A DNA stretch of 8,262 nt from an uncultured Actinomycetes bacterium (GTDB lineage: Bacteria; Actinomycetota; Acidimicrobiia; Acidimicrobiales; Ilumatobacteraceae). A program made the translations under genes and the position numbers. This document shows, piece after piece, positions 1 through 5,272 of this stretch. Every line of letters starts with the position of its first letter. Within the stretch, counting starts at the first letter, position 1. The stretch spans positions 1 through 8,262 of the forward strand of contig CAIYHK010000214.1 of the NCBI GenBank assembly GCA_903925985.1. Direction: 5' to 3'. The notes under the pieces are model-generated. The model had not been told where the DNA came from. It searched no databases and was given only the letters and a program-made list of their open reading frames with translations.

Positions 1-162
1 GGTGCCATTGATCGCGAAGAGCCAGCTGGTGTATGGGGTGGTGAGCTCATCGCCAACGGCAAGGTTGTGGTTGGGCTACGCCCCCGTGGCCGGCCGCCGG
101 TGAAGGAACGCGGGCCAATTGTGGTGCAAGAGGTACCGATTCCCGAGTCCTGCGTGGCGTGA
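1..162 (+). CDS. whiB7: WhiB7-like transcriptional regulator, C-terminal fragment (5' end outside window)
   Basis: Frame 1 is open from the first base to a TGA at 160-162 and gives 53 residues. It begins GAIDREEPAGVWGGELIANG, which holds the Gly-Val-Trp-Gly-Gly turn of WhiB iron-sulfur regulators. It continues with LRPRGRPPVKERGP, an Arg-Gly-Arg-Pro AT-hook. Among WhiB proteins an AT-hook just after this turn is the mark of WhiB7. From memory, Mycobacterium tuberculosis WhiB7 has EPWGVWGGEIF and then KRPRGRPRK in the same places. The four cluster-binding cysteines would lie in the missing N-terminal part, so they cannot be checked. WhiB7 binds the primary sigma factor and activates intrinsic antibiotic-resistance genes through AT-rich DNA upstream of promoters. 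The tail after the hook is longer than I recall for WhiB7 and ends in Ser-Cys-Val-Ala; the role of that cysteine is unknown. Family assignment is strong; the target genes are not visible. Confidence 0.85.
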   Translation, partial: GAIDREEPAGVWGGELIANGKVVVGLRPRGRPPVKERGPIVVQEVPIPESCVA

Positions 163-203
163 CACATTCCCCCCAAATCGCCAACGCCGGGCACGGAACA
201 GGT

Positions 204-218
204 AACTAGCCTTGTTTC
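204..218 (+). promoter_or_regulatory. Putative -10 element for a leaderless tlpA transcript
   Basis: TAGCCT at 207-212, inside the 10-mer AACTAGCCTT (204-213), fits the actinobacterial -10 pattern TAnnnT. It ends six bases before the GTG at 219, so transcription would begin at or within a base or two of the start codon, giving a leaderless mRNA. No convincing -35 box or Shine-Dalgarno sequence is present in the 56-base gap after whiB7 (163-218). The same 10-mer lies in the equivalent position upstream of serS on the other strand, which raises the odds that it is functional. This is inferred from spacing and motif only. Confidence 0.45.
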
Positions 219-800
219 GTGCTCGGCAGGCGTCAATTTTTTGTGATTCTGGCTGCCGTTGTCGTGGTCAGTGTTGGTGGAGGATGGATTTGGAGTGCGA
301 CATCCGACAACGACCCTGAGCCACCAGCTCTAACGCTCGTACCCCAACCAGGTGATCAAACAATCCCCACCAACGCAGCCAATGAAGGCACTCCTTTGCC
401 GACAGTTGATCTCTTTTCAGCCAACGGCGACACAGTCTCAACTGCAGATCTGTTCACCAAACCAGTGGTGATTAACTTCTGGTTCTCCACTTGCGAACCA
501 TGTCGACGAGAAATGCCAGTGCTACAAGAAGCCCATCAGGAGTGGGAAGGAGAAGTCGACTTCATTGGAGTCAACCCACAGGACAATCCAGAAGGGGCAG
601 AAAAATTTGCTGCCAAATACGGTGTCGATTACCAGCTTCTGCTTGATCGCAATGGAGTCTTAGTAAGTGAAATCGGTGTGTCAACTTTCCCCACGACTCT
701 GTTTGTGAATACCGCCGGGAATGTGATTTTGCAGTATGCAGGTGAATTAACCGCTGAGGAAATTCGCACTGGAATATCAAAAGCGTTTGGTCTCGGATGA
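219..800 (+). CDS. tlpA: Membrane-anchored TlpA/ResA-like thiol-disulfide reductase
   Basis: This is a 193-residue protein with an N-terminal anchor: Arg4-Arg5, then a hydrophobic helix at about 7-25. There is no lipobox cysteine. A Thr/Pro-rich linker (about 28-60) follows, then a thioredoxin fold. The active site is FWFSTCEPCRREMP with the CxxC at residues 92-95, and the cis-proline lies in STFPTT (Pro158). The domain should face the cell exterior. Such TlpA/ResA proteins reduce the haem-binding cysteines of apocytochrome c before haem attachment, and some reduce the CuA site of cytochrome oxidase. The next gene, ccdA, overlaps by four bases and supplies the electrons. The GTG at 219 is chosen because it keeps the positive charges before the helix and follows a -10-like box; GTG 243 is a shorter alternative lacking them. 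The exact substrate is inferred, not shown; a general extracytoplasmic reductase role is possible. Confidence 0.88.
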   Translation: MLGRRQFFVILAAVVVVSVGGGWIWSATSDNDPEPPALTLVPQPGDQTIPTNAANEGTPLPTVDLFSANGDTVSTADLFTKPVVINFWFSTCEPCRREMPVLQEAHQEWEGEVDFIGVNPQDNPEGAEKFAAKYGVDYQLLLDRNGVLVSEIGVSTFPTTLFVNTAGNVILQYAGELTAEEIRTGISKAFGLG

Positions 801-1648
801 TCGCAATAGAGGGCAACTTTGCCTACTCGTTCATTACGGGTGTACTCGCCACCGTAAACCCATGTGGGTTTGTGCTTCTACCCACTTACCTTCTTTATTT
901 CTTGGGAATGGAATCAAACAGTGCGGACAGGTCTGCACCTGCCACCGCACAACGCGCCCTCGTAGTCGGGGCATCACTCTCGGCAGGTTTCATTTCGGTC
1001 TTTTTCGTAGTCGCATTAATTTCACGACTCTTCACAACCTGGATTCAAGAACACGCAAAATACGCGGCGTTTGTAATCGGAATTCTTTTGGTGATTGCTG
1101 GCATCGCAATGATCTTTGGCTGGAAGCCGAGGTTCGCCACACCAAATCTTGAAAACAAAGGCCGCACCTTCCGCGCAATGTTTGTATACGGAGTCATCTA
1201 TGCAGTCACTTCAATTGGTTGCACAATTGGAATGCTCACAAGTGCAGTTTTCGGGTCGGTGAATGTGCACGGTTATTTCTCGGGTGTCATGAGCATCTCG
1301 CTCTACGGAGTGGGAATGTCCGTCACGGTGATTGCCTTAACTGTCACTCTTGCCTTTGCCCACACAGGAATGTTGAAAGCGTTACGTCGTGGTTTGCCCT
1401 ACATCGACCGTGTGGCAGCCGCATTTTTGATTGGCACTGGCGCCTATCTCACTTGGTACTGGTACTCAGCAATCAGTGAACGCACGAAAACCGATTCGGT
1501 CACCTCACGAATTGAGTCATGGCAGACCGAGGTGGCGGACTTTCTAGATCGCCAAGGTGCGTTTCGGCTTGCGATCGTGTTCGGTTTAATCGTGACCACA
1601 GCAATTGTGGCGGTAGCGGCGTCCCGTAAACGAACCGCGCGCGCTTAA
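797..1648 (+). CDS. ccdA: CcdA/DsbD-family membrane thiol-disulfide transporter
   Basis: This 283-residue membrane protein carries reducing equivalents from cytoplasmic thioredoxin across the membrane to an outside partner, most likely the TlpA-like protein encoded just upstream. The family's two redox cysteines are visible: Cys23 in TVNPCGFVLLP at the start of helix 1, and Cys142 in TSIGCTIGMLTS at the matching point of the second three-helix half. Hydrophobic segments lie at about 12-36, 56-80, 88-108, 127-152, 164-190 and 202-224. These form the usual six-helix core. An extra C-terminal helix (about 257-276) and a basic tail SRKRTARA follow. Core length matches CcdA; the seventh helix makes it longer than minimal CcdA proteins. 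The ATG overlaps the tlpA stop as ATGA, so translation is probably coupled. No ccsA/resB (haem attachment) gene is in the window, so the link to cytochrome c maturation is inference from family and neighbours. Confidence 0.9.
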   Translation: MIAIEGNFAYSFITGVLATVNPCGFVLLPTYLLYFLGMESNSADRSAPATAQRALVVGASLSAGFISVFFVVALISRLFTTWIQEHAKYAAFVIGILLVIAGIAMIFGWKPRFATPNLENKGRTFRAMFVYGVIYAVTSIGCTIGMLTSAVFGSVNVHGYFSGVMSISLYGVGMSVTVIALTVTLAFAHTGMLKALRRGLPYIDRVAAAFLIGTGAYLTWYWYSAISERTKTDSVTSRIESWQTEVADFLDRQGAFRLAIVFGLIVTTAIVAVAASRKRTARA

Positions 1649-1661
1649 CCCTTAAGGCGCG
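1638..1661. terminator. Inverted repeat spanning the convergent stop codons of ccdA and pdxH
   Basis: The left arm is CGCGC (1638-1642), a bulged G (1643), then CTTAA (1644-1648). The loop is CCC (1649-1651). The right arm is TTAAGGCGCG (1652-1661). This makes a 10-bp stem with one bulge and a three-base loop. The ccdA TAA (1646-1648) and the pdxH stop (1652-1654 on the other strand) sit in opposite arms. Convergent placement suggests a two-way terminator, but neither side has a clear U-tract, so termination is unproven. Confidence 0.45.
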
Positions 1662-2284
1662 AGTCGAGTGATGATCCAGCCAGATCCACTTGGGCGATAG
1701 ACAAAGCGGTCATGCAAGCGATTACGTGCACCCTGCCAGAACTCCCACTGTTGTGGGCGCACTAGCCAACCACCCCAATTCGGGGGCCTTGGAACTTCAC
1801 GGCCCTCAAACTCCTCTTCGAATCGCATTGAGGACTCAATTAGAAATTCACGATCAGCAATTTCTTCTGATTGCGGAGATGCCCAAGCTGATATCTGGGA
1901 CTTACGAGGACGCGAGGCAAAGTAGTCGTCATTTTCTTTTTCAGTCAGTGTCTCTGCCACACCGAGAATCCGGACCTGCTGCAAAACATCAAGCCAGACA
2001 AAGGTGATAGCGACTCGGGGCTCGACGCTGATCTCGCGGCTCTTGGCACTGTCATAACTAGTGAAGAACACAATCCCACGCTCGTCTGCGCCCCGTGCCA
2101 AAACCACGCGTGATGCTGGCACACCGTTAGCCGCAGTAGCGACATGCATGGCGTTTGGTTCGGGTGCATCGCGTTCGACTGCTGATTCATACCAGCGTTG
2201 CCACTGGACTAATGGGTTTGGATCGAGGTCACCGATATCAAGCCCTGGTGTCTCGTAGTCGACACGTCGATCGCGAAGGCTCAT
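1652..2284 (-). CDS. pdxH: Pyridoxamine/pyridoxine 5'-phosphate oxidase
   Basis: This is a 210-residue cytoplasmic flavoenzyme, of usual family length. It oxidises pyridoxamine or pyridoxine 5'-phosphate to pyridoxal 5'-phosphate with FMN and oxygen, the last step of vitamin B6 synthesis or salvage. Family landmarks run in order: ASRVVLARGADERGIVFFT (about 57-75), YDSAKSREI (78-86) in the FMN and substrate site, YFASRPRKSQISAWAS (121-136), and the C-terminal dimer segment WGGWLVRP...WEFWQGARNRLHDRFVYR (170-197). The Arg-Leu-His-Asp-Arg at 189-193 matches the substrate phosphate-binding Arg-His pair of the Escherichia coli enzyme. Its ATG overlaps the serS stop by four bases (ATGA, 2281-2284), with no Shine-Dalgarno sequence, so it is probably translated by coupling from serS. 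No missing active-site residue was noticed. The pairing with serS looks like housekeeping compaction rather than a pathway link. Confidence 0.95.
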   Translation of the reverse strand: MSLRDRRVDYETPGLDIGDLDPNPLVQWQRWYESAVERDAPEPNAMHVATAANGVPASRVVLARGADERGIVFFTSYDSAKSREISVEPRVAITFVWLDVLQQVRILGVAETLTEKENDDYFASRPRKSQISAWASPQSEEIADREFLIESSMRFEEEFEGREVPRPPNWGGWLVRPQQWEFWQGARNRLHDRFVYRPSGSGWIITRLAP

Positions 2285-3573
2285 CGTTTGCCGATGACGG
2301 TTGCACCACGCATGTACGGATGAAGCGCTGCTGGAATATTGACCGTGCCATCTTCGTTGCGATGGTTTTCAAGAATCGCCGCCCACACGCGTGGCACTGC
2401 AAGAGCAGAGCCATTGAGTGTGTTTGCAATCTCTGTACCTTTTGTTCCTGCGCGCTTGAAGCGAATATCGGCACGTCGAGCTTGGTAATCACTAAACCAC
2501 GAGACTGACGAAACCTCTAACCACATGTCACAACCGGGTGCATACACCTCAATGTCAAATGAACGATGATGTTGCAGACCCATGTCACCAGTGCAAATTT
2601 CAATTATGCGGTAGGGCAACTCCAACAACTGCATCAATCGCTCAGCCCGAGCAACGAGTTCATCCAACATTTCCGCCGCCTGAGTGGGCTCCACAACCGC
2701 AAGAATCTCCACTTTGTCGAACTCATGCGTGCGCAACATGCCACGCGTATCACGGCCCGCGCTGCCGGCTTCACGGCGATAGCAAGGTGTGTATGCCATG
2801 TACTTCAATGGCAATAAATCAGCGTCGAGTATCTCACCGGCGTGCAGTGAGGTGAGTGGAACTTCAGCGGTAGGAATGCACCACAGATCATCGCGTTCAA
2901 TTGCGAAAGCGTCATCAGCAAACTTTGGCAAATGGCCGGTGGCGGTAAGGGTGCTGGTAAGCACAAGGCTCGGAGGTCGCACTTCTTCAAAAGAGTCTGC
3001 ATTGGTATCAAGCGCCAGTTGACACAGAGCCCGCGCCATGGTGGCGCCAAGCCCACGCTGCATGGTGAACATGGTGCCGGCAATCTTGGTTGCCCTTTCC
3101 AGATCAAGAATGCCGAGCTCCTTCCCCGTTTCCCAATGCGGCACACGCTTGTATTCGGGATAGGTGTCAAGAACACCGATTGGGCCCTTGATCAACGGGT
3201 TGTCCGCATCAGAAGCACCATTGGGGGCATCCGCATGAGGAAGATTAGGGATCCGCAACAACAGCTCGTGCAGCTGCGCCTCAATCTCGGCGTGGGTGCT
3301 GGTGATCTGCTTCTCGGATTCCCCGAGTTCACGGCTTCTAGCCATGGCGCTCTCAGCCTCGGCGTTGGCACCATCACGGCGCAATTGGCCAACAGACTTT
3401 GAGACTTCGTTGATCTCCTGACGAATCTGATCCCTCTCATTGGTGAGATTGCGCATCTTTTCGTCCAGTGCGATGGCCTGATCAAGAGCAGTCAACACTT
3501 CTGGTTTATTACGCCTAGCGAGGGCGGCCCGCACTGCTGCAGGGTCATTTCGGAGGGCGCGAACATCAATCAC
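2281..3573 (-). CDS. serS: Seryl-tRNA synthetase (class II)
   Basis: The enzyme charges tRNA-Ser with serine. The proposed GTG at 3573 gives 430 residues beginning MIDVRALRNDPAAVR, which matches the usual SerRS beginning Met-Ile-Asp-Leu. A TTG at 3582 would add three residues but directly abuts a -10-like hexamer and so would not be transcribed. Numbered from 3573, a charged helical hairpin at about 25-107 is the tRNA-binding arm. Motif 1 is near FEEVRPPSLV (195-204). The serine-site Thr-x-Glu lies in TAEVPLT (235-241). Motif 2 is PCYRREAGSAGRDTRGMLRT (263-282), then HEFDKVE. Motif 3 is TLNGSALAVPRVWAAILENH (385-404). Two details differ from common sequences: SSVSWFSDYQARR, where many enzymes have Ser-Cys-Ser-Asn, and Pro-Arg where motif 3 usually has Gly-Arg; the motif 3 Arg is kept. 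All core motifs are present, so it should be active. It is the first gene of a serS-pdxH pair. Confidence 0.96.
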   Translation of the reverse strand: MIDVRALRNDPAAVRAALARRNKPEVLTALDQAIALDEKMRNLTNERDQIRQEINEVSKSVGQLRRDGANAEAESAMARSRELGESEKQITSTHAEIEAQLHELLLRIPNLPHADAPNGASDADNPLIKGPIGVLDTYPEYKRVPHWETGKELGILDLERATKIAGTMFTMQRGLGATMARALCQLALDTNADSFEEVRPPSLVLTSTLTATGHLPKFADDAFAIERDDLWCIPTAEVPLTSLHAGEILDADLLPLKYMAYTPCYRREAGSAGRDTRGMLRTHEFDKVEILAVVEPTQAAEMLDELVARAERLMQLLELPYRIIEICTGDMGLQHHRSFDIEVYAPGCDMWLEVSSVSWFSDYQARRADIRFKRAGTKGTEIANTLNGSALAVPRVWAAILENHRNEDGTVNIPAALHPYMRGATVIGKR

Positions 3574-3575
3574 AG

Positions 3576-3591
3576 TGATCAAAGGCTAGTT
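3576..3591 (-). promoter_or_regulatory. Putative serS promoter -10 element
   Basis: On the minus strand AACTAGCCTT occupies 3591 down to 3582, with the TAnnnT hexamer TAGCCT at 3588-3583. A start point about seven bases on would fall near 3576, only about three bases before the GTG at 3573. The mRNA would be leaderless or nearly so. The 10-mer is identical to the one before tlpA. No good -35 box is seen at normal spacing. The element lies in the 62-base gap between the divergent serS and ABC starts, so the two promoters are close together. Confidence 0.45.
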
Positions 3592-3622
3592 GCACGGTGG
3601 GGTTTGAACCCTCTGGTTTGCC

Positions 3623-3635
3623 TAAGTTGGACACT
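3623..3635 (+). promoter_or_regulatory. Putative -10 element for the ABC transporter operon
   Basis: TAAGTT at 3623-3628 fits TAnnnT and ends seven bases before the GTG at 3636, the spacing expected for a leaderless transcript. This supports GTG 3636 as the start rather than GTG 3597, which lies upstream of the box. TTGAAC at 3603-3608 resembles a -35 box, but the 14-base spacer is short. This is weaker than the two AACTAGCCTT sites because the hexamer is not shared with them. Confidence 0.3.
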
Positions 3636-4550
3636 GTGAGCAGCACGTCCCCCGCAGTTGAAGTAACGGGCCTGACAATCCGCTACGGAAATCTCACGGC
3701 AGTGGACAACTTGGATTTCCGTGCCTTCCCGGGTCGAGTGACCGCGGTCCTTGGCCCCAACGGTGCAGGTAAAACGAGCACCATCGAATGTTGTGAGGGG
3801 TTGCGTAAACCCGCGTCTGGTTCCGTACGAGTACTCGATCTTGATCCGCAAAAGGACCAACGCCAGCTGGTTGGTCGCATGGGTGTGATGTTGCAAGAAG
3901 GTGGTGTCTATCCATCAGCGCGGGTGCGGGAGACCATTGAGTTGTATGCCGCGCTTTACGGCAATGTGGCTGATCCCGATCAACTCATGAACATCTGTGG
4001 ACTCAGCGAACGACCAAAATCAACTTGGCGACAATTATCAGGTGGCGAGCGTCAACGTCTGTCGCTTGCCTTGGCTTTGACCGCACGGCCAGAAGTTGCC
4101 TTTCTGGATGAACCAACCTCGGGCGTTGACATCACTGGTCGTGGGCTAATCCGGGAAACACTCCGTGCGATGGCCGAAAACGGTTGTGCAGTTGTCGTGG
4201 CAACGCACGAACTTGATGAGGCGGAACGAATAGCAGATGACATCGTTGTGATTAACCGTGGCCGAACTGTGCTTGCGGGAACATTGAATGAAATTCGCAG
4301 TGGCCGACCAGCGATTCGATTTGGTTCAGACGACACCATTGACCTCGCTGCCCTTTCAAGCGCACTTGGCACGTCAGTCGAACGCCAAAGCGCTGGTGAA
4401 TTCCGCATTGATGCCGACGGCAACGCCGAGCTAATCGGCAAACTCGGCTCATGGCTCGCTACCAATGGGCATCCATTGCGCGATGTAAACACCTCTGGAG
4501 AGTCTCTTGCAGAAATATTCACCCGAGTGGTGGGAGATGACAACCAATGA
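3636..4550 (+). CDS. ABC-2 type exporter, ATP-binding subunit
   Basis: This is a 304-residue cytoplasmic ATPase that powers the permease encoded next. Numbered from GTG 3636: Walker A GPNGAGKT (40-47), Q-loop glutamine in VMLQEGG (87), signature LSGGE (134-138), Walker B VAFLDEP (154-160), and the switch histidine in ATHELDEAE (191). After the nucleotide-binding domain comes a C-terminal region of about 80 residues, common in drug or antibiotic exporter ATPases of the DrrA/CcmA class. The GTG at 3597 would add 13 residues (MGFEPSGLPKLDT) not expected before the first strand VEVTGLTIRYG. The stretch GVMLQEGGVYPSARVRETIE resembles, from memory, the ATPase of the mycobacterial Rv1458c/Rv1457c pair found beside haem A synthesis genes. 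The substrate cannot be read from the sequence. A link to haem or oxidase biogenesis is suggested by the neighbouring cta operon but remains inference. Confidence 0.9.
   Translation: MSSTSPAVEVTGLTIRYGNLTAVDNLDFRAFPGRVTAVLGPNGAGKTSTIECCEGLRKPASGSVRVLDLDPQKDQRQLVGRMGVMLQEGGVYPSARVRETIELYAALYGNVADPDQLMNICGLSERPKSTWRQLSGGERQRLSLALALTARPEVAFLDEPTSGVDITGRGLIRETLRAMAENGCAVVVATHELDEAERIADDIVVINRGRTVLAGTLNEIRSGRPAIRFGSDDTIDLAALSSALGTSVERQSAGEFRIDADGNAELIGKLGSWLATNGHPLRDVNTSGESLAEIFTRVVGDDNQ
4532..4536 (+). promoter_or_regulatory. Shine-Dalgarno sequence for the ABC permease
   Basis: GGGAG lies ten bases before the ATG at 4547, inside the 3' end of the ATPase gene. It is one of the few clear ribosome sites in the window, and it supports the ATGA-overlapping start of the permease. 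Confidence 0.55.
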
Positions 4551-5272
4551 ACATCTTTCTCGCGCAACTGAAATCTGAGATTCGCCTTGTACTCCGCAAT
4601 GGCGAGCAGCTATTGCTGACGCTTGGCATTCCGGTGATGCTTCTGATCTTCTTTTCGTTAGTTGATGTTCTGCCAACAGGTGTATCGGACCCAATCAATT
4701 TTCTTGCGCCTGGGGTCTTGTCGCTAGCTGTAATGAGCACTGCCATGGTGAGCCTTGGAATCTCCACTGGATTCGAACGCAGTTACCACGTTTTCAAGCG
4801 TCTGGGTCTAACACCTCTTGGTACACCTCGGCTCGTTGCATCAAAGATCTGCACGGTTCTTGTTGTGGAGATAGTGCAGTTCGTTGTGCTGATTCCCGTA
4901 GCTTTTTTGCTTGGATGGGAAGCAGATGCCCAACGGTGGAGTATTGCGATACTTGGAATTCTGCTTGGCACTGCGGCGATGGGTGGAATTGGTCTTGCTA
5001 TCGCTGGACGCTTGCGCGCTGAGATCAACCTTGCAGCACAAAACGGTTTGTATTTGTTGCTCATGTTGATGAGTGGAATGGTCTTTCCACTAACCGAATT
5101 ACCACTTGTAATGCGTGGCGTCAGTCGCGCTTTGCCATCAACAGCACTCGCTGACCTCGTGCGTGAGGGGCTGAGCAACGCTGGAACAAGACCGGGGTTT
5201 TCGCTGATTGTCCTCGCGGCGTGGGCGGTAGTTGCTCCAGTGGTTGCTGCGATTAGTTTCCGCTGGGACTAA
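4547..5272 (+). CDS. ABC-2 type exporter, membrane permease subunit
   Basis: This 241-residue integral membrane protein has about six hydrophobic segments at 21-38, 52-72, 103-124, 132-154, 164-184 and 217-237, the layout of ABC-2 permeases. Between segments 2 and 3 lies FERSYHVFKRLGLTPLGTPR. This is the conserved cytoplasmic coupling region (Phe-Glu-Arg ... Lys-Arg-Leu ... Thr-Pro-Leu) that contacts the ATPase in this family. The ATG overlaps the ATPase stop by four bases and has a GGGAG ribosome site. With one ATPase and one permease of this size, the working exporter is expected to be two copies of each. Its 3' end overlaps the 3' end of ctaG by 20 bases on the other strand. The substrate is unknown: drug, lipid and haem-related export are all possible. 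I recall similar pairs next to ctaA/ctaB in mycobacteria, which fits the context without proving it. Confidence 0.9.
   Translation: MNIFLAQLKSEIRLVLRNGEQLLLTLGIPVMLLIFFSLVDVLPTGVSDPINFLAPGVLSLAVMSTAMVSLGISTGFERSYHVFKRLGLTPLGTPRLVASKICTVLVVEIVQFVVLIPVAFLLGWEADAQRWSIAILGILLGTAAMGGIGLAIAGRLRAEINLAAQNGLYLLLMLMSGMVFPLTELPLVMRGVSRALPSTALADLVREGLSNAGTRPGFSLIVLAAWAVVAPVVAAISFRWD
5253..5272. repeat. Inverted repeat holding both convergent stop codons (permease / ctaG)
   Basis: TTAGT at 5253-5257 is repeated inverted as ACTAA at 5268-5272. The ctaG stop is read from 5255-5253 and the permease TAA is 5270-5272, so each stop lies at the outer end of an arm and the two genes share these 20 bases. As plus-strand RNA the stem can extend to eight pairs using two G-U pairs, with CGCT as the loop. 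It is weak alone, but a strong hairpin follows 24 bases downstream. Confidence 0.4.

Noticed and set aside
2932..3402. 156-residue open frame on the plus strand
   Set aside because: It lies wholly opposite serS, has no recognisable motif, and is a by-product of serS codon usage.
3597..3635. 13-residue extension of the ABC ATPase from GTG 3597
   Set aside because: The added residues have no family support, and a TAnnnT box lies between the two candidate starts.
3590..3660. tRNA-like T-arm on the minus strand (GAGGGTTCAAACCCCAC) just upstream of serS, suggesting a tRNA or T-box remnant
   Set aside because: Only four of five stem pairs form, no matching acceptor, D or anticodon arms are found in the next 75 bases, and the stretch is largely the 5' coding end of the ABC ATPase. 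The short inverted repeat GGGTTTGAACCC is probably chance.
4052..4567. 171-residue open frame on the minus strand
   Set aside because: It is antisense to the ABC ATPase, Ser/Arg-rich and low in complexity, with no recognisable domain. The plus-strand gene has all ABC motifs.
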